Below are positions 49,849 through 59,459 of a stretch of DNA of 64,000 bases, one piece after another. The notes below the pieces were generated by a model. That model was not told where the DNA came from and did no database searches. It saw nothing but the letters and a program-made list of their open reading frames with translations. Origin of the DNA: Streptomyces sp. sk2.1 (GTDB taxonomy: Bacteria; Actinomycetota; Actinomycetes; Streptomycetales; Streptomycetaceae); NCBI RefSeq assembly GCF_008120935.1, contig NZ_RDBO01000077.1:632463-696462 (forward strand). Reading direction: 5' to 3'. Each line of letters starts with the position of its first letter. Position 1 is the stretch's first letter. The translations under genes were made by a program, and so were the position numbers.

Positions 49849-52800
49849 GTGTCCTCACGCATCACCGATCCCGAGCAGCTCAAGGAGCTCCTCGGGATTC
49901 CGTTCACCCCCGAGCAGACGGCCTGCATCACCGCGCCGCCCGCACCGCAGGTGATCGTGGCCGGGGCCGGGTCGGGGAAGACCACGGTGATGGCGGCCCG
50001 GGTGGTGTGGCTGGTGGGGACCGGCCAGGTGGCGCCCGAGCAGGTACTCGGGCTGACCTTCACCAACAAGGCGGCCGGCGAGCTCGCCGAACGCGTCCGC
50101 AAGGCCCTGATCGCGGCCGGGGTCACCGACCCGGACGCGATCGACCCGGACGATCCCCCGGGCGAGCCCAGCATCTCCACGTACCACGCCTTCGCCGGCC
50201 GGCTCCTCACCGAGCACGGGCTGCGCATCGGGCTCGAACCCACCACCCGCCTCCTCGCCGACGCCACCCGCCACCAGCTCGCCGCCCGTGTGCTGCGCGA
50301 GGCCCCCGGCCCCTACCCGGCCCTGACCAGGTCGTTCCCCACCCTGGTCAGTGATCTGCTGGCTCTGGACGCCGAGCTCGCCGAACACCTCGTACGGCCC
50401 GAACAGCTCGCGGAGCACGACACCGGCCTCCTGCACACGCTCGAATCGGCCCGGCTCACCAACGCCGAACTGCGCAAGGTCCCCGAGACCACCGAGGCCC
50501 GTCGCGAACTGCTCCAGCTGACCCGCCGCTACCGCGAGGCCAAGCGGAGCCGCGACCTCCTCGACTTCGGCGACCAGATCGCGCTCTCCGCCGAACTGGC
50601 GCTCACCCGCCCCGAGGTCGGCGCGATCCTGCGCGACGAGTTCCGGGTCGTCCTGCTCGACGAGTACCAGGACACCTCCGTCGCCCAGCGGCTGCTGCTC
50701 TCCGCCCTCTTCGGCCGCGGTCCCGATTCCGGCCCCGGTCCCGGTCCCGATTCCGGCCCGGGCCCCGGTCCCGATTCCGGCCCGGGCCCCGGCCCCGATT
50801 CCGGCACCGAAGCGCCCCGGGGGGCGGTCGCGACCGGGCACGCGGTCACCGCCGTCGGCGACCCCTGCCAGGCGATCTACGGCTGGCGCGGCGCCTCCGT
50901 CGCCAACCTCGACGACTTCCCGCTCCACTTCCCGCACGCCGACGGCACCCCCGCCACCCGCCACTCCCTCAGCGAGAACCGCCGCAGCGGCGGCCGGCTC
51001 CTCCACCTCGCCAACGGCCTCGCCGCCCCGCTGCGCGCCATGCACGAGGGGGTCGAGGCGCTGCGCCCCGCCCCGGGCGCCGAACGCGACGGCATCGTCC
51101 GCTGCGCCCTGCTCCGTACCCACGCCGAGGAGATCGACTGGCTCGCCGACTCGATCGCCCACCTGGTGAGGACCGGCAAGGAACCCGGCGAGATCGCCGT
51201 CCTGTGCCGGACGGCGGGCGACTTCCCGGAGATCCAGGCCGCGCTCGTGGCCCGTGAGGTCCCGGTCGAGGTCGTCGGCCTGTCCGGGCTGCTGCACCTT
51301 CCCGAGGTCGCCGACCTCGTCGCGGTCTGCGAGGTCCTCCAGGACCCCGGGGCCAACGCCTCCCTGGTCCGGCTGCTCACCGGCCCCCGCTGGCGCATCG
51401 GCCCCCGCGACCTGGCCCTGCTCGGCCGCAGGGCCCGGCTCCTCGTCCACCGCGCGGCCCACGGCGACGACGAGGACTTCGACCCCGACCGCCGTCTCGC
51501 CGAGGCCGTCGAGGGCATCGACCCGGCCGAGGTGATCTCGCTCGCCGACGCGCTGGACACCTTCCTCGAATCCGGCGGGGAGGAGGACGACGGGCTTCCG
51601 TTCTCCGCCGACGCCCGGGTCCGCTTCGCCCGCCTCGCCGCCGAACTGCGCGACCTGCGCCGCTCGCTGGCCGATCCCCTGATGGACGTGCTGCACCGGG
51701 TCCTCGCCGCCACCGGCCTGGAGGTCGAGCTCTCCGCGTCGCCGCAGGCCCTGGCCGCCCGCCGCCGCGAGACCCTGGGCAACTTCCTCGACGTCGCGGC
51801 CCGCTTCTCCGCCGTCGAGGGCGACGCCACCCTCCTCGCCTTCCTCGGCTTCCTGCGCACCGCCGTCCAGTACGAGAAGGGCCTGGACAACGCCCTGCCC
51901 GGCGGGGAGAACACCGTCAAGGTCCTCACCGCCCACAAGTCCAAGGGCCTGGAGTGGGACGTCGTCGCCGTGCCCGGCCTGGTCACCGGCCAGTTCCCCA
52001 GCGGTCAGTCCCGCGACGCCTGGACCGCCCAGGCCAAGGTCCTCCCGCACGCCCTGCGCGGGGACAGGGCCACCCTCCCCGACATCCGCTCCTGGGACGC
52101 CAAGGGCCTCAAGGGCTTCAAGGAGGAGATGAAGGAGCACCAGTACACCGAGGAGCTCCGCCTGGGATACGTCACCTTCACCAGGCCCCGCAGCCTGCTG
52201 CTCGGCTCCGGCCACTGGTGGGGCCCGTCCCAGAAGAAGCCGCGCGGCCCGTCCGGCTTCCTGCACGCGCTGTACGAGCACTGCGCGGCCGGGCACGGCG
52301 AGATCGAGGTCTGGGCCGACGAACCGGCCGAGGACGAGGAGAACCCGGCGCTCGCGGAGCGGACCGCCGACCAGGCGTGGCCGCTTCCCCTCGACGACCT
52401 CGCGCTGGCCCGCCGCCGCGCCGCCGCCGACGCGGTGCTGGCACACCTGAAGACCCTGGCCACGACGGCCCCCGCCGCCGACCCGGAGCCGTACGCCGGG
52501 GAGGAGGACCCGTTGTTCCCGGACGGGGACGACCCGTTCCCCGACGAGGAGCCCCCCGAGTTCTCCGATTTCTCCGAGCCTCCTGAGTTCCCCGAGCTTC
52601 CTGACGAGGAGCTGTACGCCGACGACTGGGACGCCCTGCCGACGCGCACATCCCCGCGGCCCGGACCCCCGAGCCCGAGTCCGTGCCCGGTCCCGCCGGG
52701 GAGCGCCGTCTCACCCCCGAGGAGTCCCGCACCCTCGCCTCCTGGGACCGCGACCTCGACGCGCTCACCGGCGAACTGCGGCGCGCCCGCGCCACCGTGC

Positions 52801-53402
52801 GCGACGTCCTCGTCCCCGCGTCGCTCTCCGCCACCCAGCTGCTGCGCCTCGCCGACGACCCCGACGGCTTCGCCCGGGAACTGGCCCGCCCGATGCCGCG
52901 GCCCCCGCAGCCCGCGGCCCGCCGGGGCACCCGCTTCCACGCCTGGGTGGAGTCCCGCTTCGAGGAGGTGCCGCTGCCCATGCTCGGGCCCGACGAGCTG
53001 CCCGGCGGCGACGGGAGCGAGGCCGAGATCGCCGACGAGCGCGACCTCGCCGAGCTCAAGGAGGCGTTCGAGCGCACCCCGTACGCCCGCCGCACCCCGT
53101 ACCGCGTCGAGACGCCGTTCCAGATCACCCTGGCCGGGCGGGTGATCCGGGGCCGCATCGACGCGGTGTACCGCACCGGGAACACGTACGAGATCGTCGA
53201 CTGGAAGACCACCCGCACCAACACCGCCGACCCCCTCCAGCTCGCGGTGTACCGCCTGGCCTGGGCCGAGCTGCACGGGCTGCCGCCCACCGATGTCCTC
53301 GCCACGTTCCTCTACGTGCGCAGCGGCGAGATCGTCCGCCCCACCCGCCTCCCGGGCCGCGCGGAACTGGAACGGATCCTGCTCGACGAACAACCGGACT
53401 AG
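49849..53402 (+). pseudogene. adnB: AdnB-like helicase-nuclease, interrupted by a frameshift near 52640
   Basis: The first frame (from GTG 49849) encodes the full UvrD-type motor: GAGSGKTT at 39-46, TFTNKAAGEL, DEYQDTSVAQRLLL, GDPCQAIYGWRGAS and TAHKSKGLEW. It continues through an acidic linker to YADDWDALP. From about 52641 it goes out of frame, running on to a stop at 53145 with nonsense composition. The downstream frame resumes at DAHIPAARTPEPES and ends at 53402 with the RecB-type nuclease: GRIDAVYRTGN, IVDWKTTR and DPLQLAVYRLAW. One missing G after CTGCC at 52640 would join both parts exactly. This is either a sequencing error or a loss of the AdnB nuclease. No ribosome site is seen; TAGCCT (49836-49841) suggests leaderless expression. 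Confidence 0.85.
50718..50813 (+). repeat. 24-bp tandem repeat, four copies, inside the AdnB motor
   Basis: Units start at 50718, 50742, 50766 and 50790 and encode a Gly-Pro-Asp-Ser-Gly-Pro repeat between the DEYQDT and GDPCQAIY motifs. The copy number preserves the frame. Confidence 0.85.
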
Positions 53403-53474
53403 CCCCGGCCGGCCGTACCGGCCCCGTACCGCGGGCGGAAGGACCCCACCGGACGAGGCACTAGGCTCAAGGCC

Positions 53475-54869
53475 ATGAGCGACACCCCGGACAGCGCCGT
53501 CCGTACGTACACCGAGCAGCACCGCACAGCCTTCCTCGACGACCTCGCCGCCTGGCTGCGCATCCCGTCCGTATCCGCCCAGCCGGAGCACGACGGGGAC
53601 GTACGGCGCAGCGCCGAGTGGCTGTCCGCCAAGCTCGCGGAGACCGGTTTCCCGGTCGCCGAGGTCTGGGAGACGCCCGGCGCTCCCGCGGTCTTCGCCG
53701 AGTGGCCGTCCGACGACCCGGACGCCCCGACGGTTCTCGTCTACGGGCACCACGACGTGCAGCCCGCCGCCCGCGAGGACGGCTGGGCCACCGACCCGTT
53801 CGAGCCGGTGATCCGCGACGGCCGCATGTACGGGCGGGGCGCCGCCGACGACAAGGGACAGGTGTTCTTCCACACCCTCGGTGTCCGGGCCCACCTCGCC
53901 GCCACCGGCCGCACCGCACCCGCCGTCAACCTCAAGCTCCTGATCGAGGGTGAGGAGGAGTCCGGTTCCCCGAACTTCCGCGCCCTGGTCGAGGAGCGGG
54001 CCGCCCGGCTCGCCGCCGACGCCGTGATCGTCTCCGACACCGGCATGTGGAACGAGACGACCCCCACGGTCTGCACCGGCATGCGCGGCCTCGCCGAGTG
54101 CGAGATCGAGCTGTACGGCCCCGAGCAGGACATCCATTCCGGTTCGTTCGGCGGTGCCGTCCCCAACCCGGCCACCGCCGTCGCCCGGCTCGTCGCCGCA
54201 CTGCACGACGCGGACGGCCGGGTCGCGATCCCCGGGTTCTACGACGGAGTGACCGAACTCACCGACACCGAGCGCGCGCTCTTCGCCGAGCTGCCCTTCG
54301 ACGAGGACACCTGGCTGCGCACCGCCAAGTCCCGCGCCGCGTCGGGCGAGGCCGGCCACTCCACGCTGGAACGCGTCTGGGCCCGCCCCACCGCCGAGGT
54401 CAACGGCATCGGGGGCGGCTACCAGGGCGCCGGCAGCAAGACGATCATCCCGTCCTCCGCCATGGTGAAGATCAGCTTCCGGCTGGTCGCGGGCCAGGAC
54501 CCCGACCACGTCCAGCAGGTGGTCGGGGCGTGGGCCGGCACGCAGGTCCCGGCCGGTGTCCGGCACCGGATCTCCTTCGCCCCGGCCACCCGCCCCTGTC
54601 TGACCCCGCTGGACCATCCGGCCCTGCAGGCCGTGGCCCGCGCCATGGGACGGGCCTTCGGCCAGAAGATCCTCTTCACCCGGGAAGGGGGCTCGGGACC
54701 CGCCGCCGACCTCCAGGACGTGCTCGGCGCCCCCGTCCTCTTCCTGGGCATCTCCGTACCGTCCGACGGCTGGCACGCCCCCGACGAGAAGGTCGAGCTC
54801 GACCTCCTGTTCAAGGGCGTGGAGACGACCGCGCACCTCTGGGGCGAGCTGGCCGCCGCACTCCGCTGA
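53475..54869 (+). CDS. M20-family dipeptidase
   Basis: A 464-residue zinc peptidase. Metal ligands: VYGHHDVQPA (His), YGRGAADDKGQ (Asp), IEGEEESGSPN (Glu pair), VSDTGMWNE (Asp), and the C-terminal WHAPDEKVEL (His). The dimerisation lid is about 190-360. It matches the carnosinase/CPG2-like dipeptidases of Streptomyces; the substrate is not predictable. TAGGCT (53462-53467) sits 8 bp before the ATG with no ribosome site, so the mRNA is probably leaderless. The gene is 72 bp after adnB and 44 bp before nudC on the same strand. Confidence 0.9.
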   Translation: MSDTPDSAVRTYTEQHRTAFLDDLAAWLRIPSVSAQPEHDGDVRRSAEWLSAKLAETGFPVAEVWETPGAPAVFAEWPSDDPDAPTVLVYGHHDVQPAAREDGWATDPFEPVIRDGRMYGRGAADDKGQVFFHTLGVRAHLAATGRTAPAVNLKLLIEGEEESGSPNFRALVEERAARLAADAVIVSDTGMWNETTPTVCTGMRGLAECEIELYGPEQDIHSGSFGGAVPNPATAVARLVAALHDADGRVAIPGFYDGVTELTDTERALFAELPFDEDTWLRTAKSRAASGEAGHSTLERVWARPTAEVNGIGGGYQGAGSKTIIPSSAMVKISFRLVAGQDPDHVQQVVGAWAGTQVPAGVRHRISFAPATRPCLTPLDHPALQAVARAMGRAFGQKILFTREGGSGPAADLQDVLGAPVLFLGISVPSDGWHAPDEKVELDLLFKGVETTAHLWGELAAALR

Positions 54870-54913
54870 ATCCTCTGAACACCCGATCCATCCCGGGGGA
54901 GTAGGAAGCACCT

Positions 54914-55861
54914 GTGAGCACCTTCGACAACGCCACCGCGGACCGTCCCATCGGTCTCACCGCGCCCAGTGGCATCGACCGCGCGGCGCACCACCGCCTC
55001 GACGAGGCGTGGCTGGCCGCCGCATGGAGCCACCCGACCACCCGCGTGTTCGTCGTCTCCGGCGGCCAGGTGCTGATCGACGACACGGCCGAGGGCGGCA
55101 CGGAGATCGTCATGACCCCGGCCTTCGAGGCCCCGATCACCGAGACCCACCGCTACTTCCTCGGCACCGACGAGGACGGCGTCAGCTACTTCGCGCTCCA
55201 GAAGGACTCCCTGCCCGGCCGCATGGACCAGCCCGCCCGCCCGGCCGGCCTGCGCGAGGCCGGCCTGCTGCTCGGCCCGCGCGACGCGGGGCTGATGGCG
55301 CACGCGGTGGCGCTGGAGAACTGGCAGCGCCTGCACCGCTTCTGCTCGCGCTGCGGCGAGCGCACGGTCATCGCGGCGGCCGGTCACATCCGCCGCTGTC
55401 CGGCCTGCGGCGCCGAGCACTACCCGCGCACCGACCCGGCGGTCATCATGCTGGTGACGGACGAGAAGGACCGCGCCCTGCTGGGCCGCCAGGTGCACTG
55501 GCCCGAGGGCCGCTTCTCGACGCTCGCGGGCTTCGTCGAGCCGGGGGAGTCGATCGAGCAGTCCGTGGCGCGCGAGGTGTTCGAGGAGGCGGGGGTCACG
55601 GTCGGCGAGGTCGAGTACGTCGCCAGCCAGCCCTGGCCGTTCCCCTCCAGCCTGATGCTCGGTTTCATGGCCCGCGCCACCTCCTCCGAGATCAACGTGG
55701 ACGGCGAGGAGATCGAGGAGGCCCGCTGGTTCTCCCGCGAGGACCTGACCGCCGCCTTCGAGTCGGGCGAGATCCTGCCCCCGTACGGCATCTCGATCGC
55801 GGCGCGGCTGATCGAGCTCTGGTACGGCAAGCCGCTCCCGAAGCCGGGCAGCATCGGCTGA
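54914..55861 (+). CDS. nudC: NADH pyrophosphatase NudC
   Basis: A 315-residue Nudix hydrolase that splits NAD(H) to NMN(H) and AMP and removes NAD caps from RNA. The zinc ribbon CSRCGER ... CPACGAEHYPR (about 142-175) precedes the Nudix box GFVEPGESIEQSVAREVFEEAGV (about 205-227) and the NADH signature SQPWPFPSSLMLGF. GGAG lies 13 bp before the GTG start. It belongs to the conserved adnB-nudC-mrx1-uvrD2 order of actinobacteria. Confidence 0.93.
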   Translation: MSTFDNATADRPIGLTAPSGIDRAAHHRLDEAWLAAAWSHPTTRVFVVSGGQVLIDDTAEGGTEIVMTPAFEAPITETHRYFLGTDEDGVSYFALQKDSLPGRMDQPARPAGLREAGLLLGPRDAGLMAHAVALENWQRLHRFCSRCGERTVIAAAGHIRRCPACGAEHYPRTDPAVIMLVTDEKDRALLGRQVHWPEGRFSTLAGFVEPGESIEQSVAREVFEEAGVTVGEVEYVASQPWPFPSSLMLGFMARATSSEINVDGEEIEEARWFSREDLTAAFESGEILPPYGISIAARLIELWYGKPLPKPGSIG

Positions 55862-55917
55862 CGCACGCCGGGCCCACCCCCGGATCGGTACCGGCATCGG
55901 ACGGGCGCGTACGGGAA

Positions 55918-55962
55918 CGCCCCCTCCGCGACCGGAGGGGGCGGACGTCCCCCACGGGGGAC
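55918..55962. terminator. double hairpin between convergent nudC and mycoredoxin genes
   Basis: An 11-bp stem (CGCCCCCTCCG, loop CGAC, 55918-55943) is followed by a 7-bp GTCCCCC/GGGGGAC stem (55947-55962). The pair probably ends both transcripts. Confidence 0.75.
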
Positions 55963-55975
55963 GGGAGCCGCGGGA

Positions 55976-56230
55976 TCAGGCGGCGAGCGCCTGCTTCACC
56001 TGCGCCAGGGACGGGTTCGTCATGACGGCCTCGGCACCCGTGGAACCGACCACCAGGACGGTGGGAACGGTCTGGTTGCCCCCGTTGGCCTTCTCGACGA
56101 AGGCCGCGGACTCCGGGTCCTGCTCGATGTTGATCTCGTTGTACGCGATGCCCTCACGGTCCATCTGGCTCTTGAGCCGACGGCAGTAGCCGCACCACGT
56201 GGTGCTGTACATCGTCACAGTGCCCGGCAT
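55976..56230 (-). CDS. mycoredoxin (Mrx1-like glutaredoxin)
   Basis: An 84-residue thioredoxin-fold protein with active-site CGYC (Cys13, Cys16) and the cis-Pro block QTVPTVLVVG. Mycoredoxins reduce mycothiol mixed disulfides in actinobacteria, the counterpart of glutaredoxin for glutathione. The position between nudC and uvrD2 matches the mycobacterial gene (Rv3198A). It faces nudC and is divergent from uvrD2. Confidence 0.9.
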   Translation of the reverse strand: MPGTVTMYSTTWCGYCRRLKSQMDREGIAYNEINIEQDPESAAFVEKANGGNQTVPTVLVVGSTGAEAVMTNPSLAQVKQALAA

Positions 56231-56576
56231 GTCTTCGTGCTCCTCTGGCTCGTCCGTCTTCTCGGACTCGGTCTCGGACCCGGTCCCGTTCTCTTCGCAG
56301 TCTCATCCGTCGTGCGGAGAAGCTGGAAAGCGCGCCACCGCGGAACGCGGCACCGCCCGGAAGGGGAACGTACGCGAGCCGACCACCATTCCCGTCACTG
56401 CCCCCTGCCCCCTGCCCCCGCCGTACCGCCGCACTGCCGTACCACCGCACCCCTTGCCCTCACGGGCACCGCCCGTATCGGTCGGCCCGGTCGGTAGGGC
56501 GTGGCCGGTACGACGAATGCGGCCCCCCTGTGGACAACTTCCGCGTCCGTCTCCTGCGACCTGGCAGCATGGCGGG
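56231..56576. other. intergenic region between divergent mycoredoxin and uvrD2
   Basis: No gene is visible in these 346 bases. The middle is a C-rich tract (CCCCTGCCCCCTGCCCCCG). The right end holds a DnaA-box-like site and the probable uvrD2 promoter. Confidence 0.5.
56529..56537 (-). promoter_or_regulatory. DnaA-box match upstream of uvrD2
   Basis: TGTGGACAA is the exact complement of TTGTCCACA, the Streptomyces DnaA box, 40 bp before the uvrD2 GTG. A single site could be chance, but the position would suit control by DnaA. Confidence 0.4.
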
Positions 56577-58790
56577 GTGACAGCAGCAACGCATTCCCCC
56601 CTCTTCCCGCAGGTCCCCGAGTCGGCCGATGCCGTGCTCGACGGTCTGGACCCCGAGCAGCGCGAGGTCGCCACGGCCCTGCACGGCCCGGTGTGTGTGC
56701 TGGCCGGAGCCGGTACGGGCAAGACGCGTGCGATCACCCATCGCATCGCCTACGGGGTGCGCGCGGGGATACTCCAGCCGACGAGCGTGCTCGCCGTCAC
56801 GTTCACCAACCGGGCCGCGGGCGAGATGCGGGGACGGCTGCGTCAGCTCGGCGCGAGCGGTGTGCAGGCACGGACGTTCCACTCCGCCGCCCTGCGCCAG
56901 CTCCAGTACTTCTGGCCGAAGGCCGTCGGGGGCGACCTGCCCCGGCTGCTGGAGCGCAAGGTCCAGCTCGTCGCCGAGGCCGCGGCCCGCTGCCGCATCC
57001 GCCTCGACCGCAACGAGTTGCGGGACGTCACCAGCGAGATCGAGTGGGCCAAGGTCACCCAGACCGTCCCCGCCGACTACCCGGCCGCGGTCGCCAAGAC
57101 CCAGCGCGACGCCCCCAGGGACCCGGCCGAGATCTCCCAGATCTACGCGACGTACGAGCAGCTGAAGCGCGACCGTTCGGTGATCGACTTCGAGGACGTG
57201 CTGCTGCTCACCGTCGCCATCCTCCAGGACCGGCACGACATCGCCGACCACGTCCGCCGCCAGTACCAGCACTTCGTCGTCGACGAGTACCAGGACGTCA
57301 GCCCGCTCCAGCAACGGCTGCTCGACCTCTGGCTCGGCGACCGGGACAACCTCTGCGTCGTCGGTGACGCCAGTCAGACGATCTACTCCTTCACCGGGGC
57401 CACCCCCGACCACCTGCTGAACTTCCGCACCCGCCACCCCGGAGCGACGGTCGTCAAACTCGTCCGGGACTACCGCTCCACCCCCCAGGTCGTCCACCTG
57501 GCCAACGGACTGCTCGGCCAGGCCCGGGGCCGCGCCGCGGAACACCGGCTCGAACTGATCTCGCAGCGCGACCCCGGCCCCGAGCCCGCCTACACGGAGT
57601 ACGCCGACGAGCCCGCGGAGGCCGAGGGCACCGCCCGCCGCATCCGCGACCTGATCGCGGCGGGCGTCCCGGCCGGTGAGATCGCCGTGCTCTACCGGGT
57701 CAACTCCCAGTCCGAGGTCTACGAGCAGGCCCTGGCCGACGCGGGCGTGCCGTACCAGCTGCGGGGCGCGGAGCGCTTCTTCGAACGGGCGGAGGTGCGG
57801 GAGGCGGGCGTCGCCCTGCGCGGCGCGGCCCGTGCGGGGAGCAACGACTCCCTGCTCGACGACGCGGAGGGGCTGCCCGCGGAAGTGCGTGCGGTGCTCT
57901 CCACCAAGGGCTGGACCCCGGAACCGCCCGCGGGCTCCGGCGCGGTGCGGGACCGCTGGGAGTCCCTGGCCGCCCTGGTCCGGCTCGCCGAGGACTTCGA
58001 ACGGGCCAAGCCGGGCGCCACGCTCTCCGACCTGGTGGCGGAACTCGACGAACGGGCCGCCGCCCAGCACGCCCCCACGGTCCAGGGAGTGACGCTCGCC
58101 TCGCTGCACTCCGCGAAGGGCCTGGAGTGGGACGCCGTGTTCCTGGTCGGGCTGACCGAGGGCATGATGCCGATCGCCTACGCCAGGACCGACGAGCAGA
58201 TCGAGGAGGAGCGCCGGCTGCTGTACGTCGGCGTCACCCGGGCCCGACTGCACCTCATGCTGTCCTGGTCGCTCTCCCGCTCGCCCGGCGGCCGCGCCGG
58301 ACGACGCCCCAGCCGCTTCCTGAACGGGCTGCGCCCCGGTTCGGCGGCCCTCGGCGCGCGGCGCGGCGCGGCGGCGACCACCGGCGGGATCGAGAGGGGC
58401 CACCAGAGCCAGGGACAGGGCCCGGTCACCAGACGCGGGCGACGTGGCCCCGCCCGGTGCCGGGTCTGCGGCAGAACGCTCACCGACGCGGGCGAGATGA
58501 AGCTGATGCGCTGCGACGACTGCCCCTCCGACATGGACGAGGCGCTGTACGAGCGGCTGCGCGACTGGCGGGCGGTCAGAGCGAGGGAGATCGGCCAGCC
58601 CGCGTACTGTGTGTTCACCGACAAGACACTGATGGCGATCGCCGAGGCCGTGCCCGGCAGTGAGGGCGAGCTGGCCGGGATCTCCGGCGTCGGTGTGCGG
58701 AAGCTGGACCGGTTCGGGACCGCGGTCCTGACCATTTGCGCAGGTGGGACGGTGGATGAAGTGCTCGGGGAAGCCGCTGACGAGAGCTGA
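56577..58790 (+). CDS. uvrD2: UvrD2-like superfamily 1 DNA helicase with HRDC domain
   Basis: A 737-residue 3'-5' DNA helicase. The motor has AGAGTGKT (43-50), TFTNRAAGEMRGRL, VDEYQDVSPLQQRLL, GDASQTIYSFTGA and SLHSAKGLEW. The C-terminal third carries the tetracysteine hook CRVCG ... CDDCP (about 625-650) and an HRDC domain (about 655-735: REIGQPAYCVFTDKTLMAIAEAVP, ISGVGVRKLDRFG), the UvrD2 arrangement of actinobacteria. In mycobacteria UvrD2 is essential and the Cys motif matters more than HRDC (established). The GTG at 56577 has no clear ribosome site. Confidence 0.93.
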   Translation: MTAATHSPLFPQVPESADAVLDGLDPEQREVATALHGPVCVLAGAGTGKTRAITHRIAYGVRAGILQPTSVLAVTFTNRAAGEMRGRLRQLGASGVQARTFHSAALRQLQYFWPKAVGGDLPRLLERKVQLVAEAAARCRIRLDRNELRDVTSEIEWAKVTQTVPADYPAAVAKTQRDAPRDPAEISQIYATYEQLKRDRSVIDFEDVLLLTVAILQDRHDIADHVRRQYQHFVVDEYQDVSPLQQRLLDLWLGDRDNLCVVGDASQTIYSFTGATPDHLLNFRTRHPGATVVKLVRDYRSTPQVVHLANGLLGQARGRAAEHRLELISQRDPGPEPAYTEYADEPAEAEGTARRIRDLIAAGVPAGEIAVLYRVNSQSEVYEQALADAGVPYQLRGAERFFERAEVREAGVALRGAARAGSNDSLLDDAEGLPAEVRAVLSTKGWTPEPPAGSGAVRDRWESLAALVRLAEDFERAKPGATLSDLVAELDERAAAQHAPTVQGVTLASLHSAKGLEWDAVFLVGLTEGMMPIAYARTDEQIEEERRLLYVGVTRARLHLMLSWSLSRSPGGRAGRRPSRFLNGLRPGSAALGARRGAAATTGGIERGHQSQGQGPVTRRGRRGPARCRVCGRTLTDAGEMKLMRCDDCPSDMDEALYERLRDWRAVRAREIGQPAYCVFTDKTLMAIAEAVPGSEGELAGISGVGVRKLDRFGTAVLTICAGGTVDEVLGEAADES

Positions 58791-58803
58791 GGAAAACTCG
58801 TCG

Positions 58804-58843
58804 AAAAAATAGTTTGCGCGCGCCCCAGTCATCACCATAGGTT
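58804..58843 (+). promoter_or_regulatory. wblC/whiB7-type autoregulated promoter
   Basis: AAAAAAT (58804-58810) lies 3 bp upstream of a -35 element TTGCGC (58814-58819), with TAGGTT (58838-58843) as -10 at 18-bp spacing. WhiB7 proteins bind through their AT-hook to an A/T tract just upstream of the -35 of their own promoter (established); this layout matches. Transcription would start near 58850, giving a leader of about 610 nt. Confidence 0.75.
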
Positions 58844-58953
58844 CTTAACCACGGAAACAGCGGCTTCTCTGAAGTCCTGGTTCTGTGCTGTACTTATCCG
58901 AATACGCAGGACCGGTTCGCCGGTCCCCTGGACGCCGAGAGGAGGCGATTGAA

Positions 58954-59286
58954 GTGATCAGCATCATCAAGACCAACAAACTGACCGATCTTTCCGTCGT
59001 CTCCGCCTGCTCGCTCGGCCTCGCCTGCTCCTCCGAGTCCTCGCTCCGTGGCACCGGTCTGTCCGGCGTTCCTGCCGTCAGCCTGCTGGCCCCGGCGAGC
59101 CTCCCCGTGCGGGAGCGCAATGAGCGACCGACCCAGGCACCGGCAGCAGCAGTAGCGAAGGGACAGGCCCAGGCCTATGCCTTTGCCGCCGTCGGTGCGG
59201 GAGCGGAATTCGGCACCAAGAAGCAGATGAAGCACCACACGATGTGGGCCTTCCGTGGGCCTGAACCCTGGAGTCATCCAGCCTGA
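58954..59286 (+). CDS. upstream ORF in the wblC leader, 110 codons
   Basis: GTG 58954 is preceded by GAGAGGAGG at 8-bp spacing. The frame runs 110 codons (MISIIKTNKLTDL ... WSHPA) and ends 24 nt before the intrinsic terminator. A GGACCGG-TTCG-CCGGTCC hairpin (58909-58926) lies just upstream. The peptide has no known domain. wblC/whiB7 leaders are known to use an upstream ORF for ribosome-dependent attenuation; I infer that role, since the last codons include the bases that would pair to oppose the terminator. A separate functional peptide cannot be excluded. Confidence 0.7.
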   Translation: MISIIKTNKLTDLSVVSACSLGLACSSESSLRGTGLSGVPAVSLLAPASLPVRERNERPTQAPAAAVAKGQAQAYAFAAVGAGAEFGTKKQMKHHTMWAFRGPEPWSHPA

Positions 59287-59354
59287 TCCACCATCAGGCC
59301 GGCGCCTTCAGGGCCGCGGAACCCCACTCGGGATCCGCGGCCCTTTTGTTTTGT
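59258..59354 (+). terminator. wblC leader attenuator: intrinsic terminator with competing antiterminator arm
   Basis: Terminator: 11-bp arms AGGGCCGCGGA (59310-59320) and complement (59334-59344), then TTTGTTTT (59345-59352). A competing pairing GGCCTGAA (59258-59265) with TTCAGGGCC (59307-59315) overlaps the left terminator arm. GCCTGAT/ATCAGGC (59281-59299) forms another small hairpin over the upstream-ORF stop. A ribosome finishing the ORF would cover 59258-59265 and allow termination; one stalled earlier would free it and permit readthrough. Confidence 0.72.
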
Positions 59355-59459
59355 CCGAACGGACGAGACAGCGCGAAGGGGCCTCGGGACAAGAAACACC
59401 CGGTACCAGCCGCCACCCGGTCAACAGGCCGGAACGAACAGACGAGGACACCACCCACC

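Noticed and set aside
49855-52446. 863-codon minus-strand frame across adnB
   Set aside because: Same reason: repetitive low-complexity sequence opposite a gene with full helicase motifs.
56569-56580. ATG GCG GGG TGA minimal ORF overlapping the uvrD2 start
   Set aside because: A three-codon frame next to a GTG start is expected by chance; nothing else supports it.
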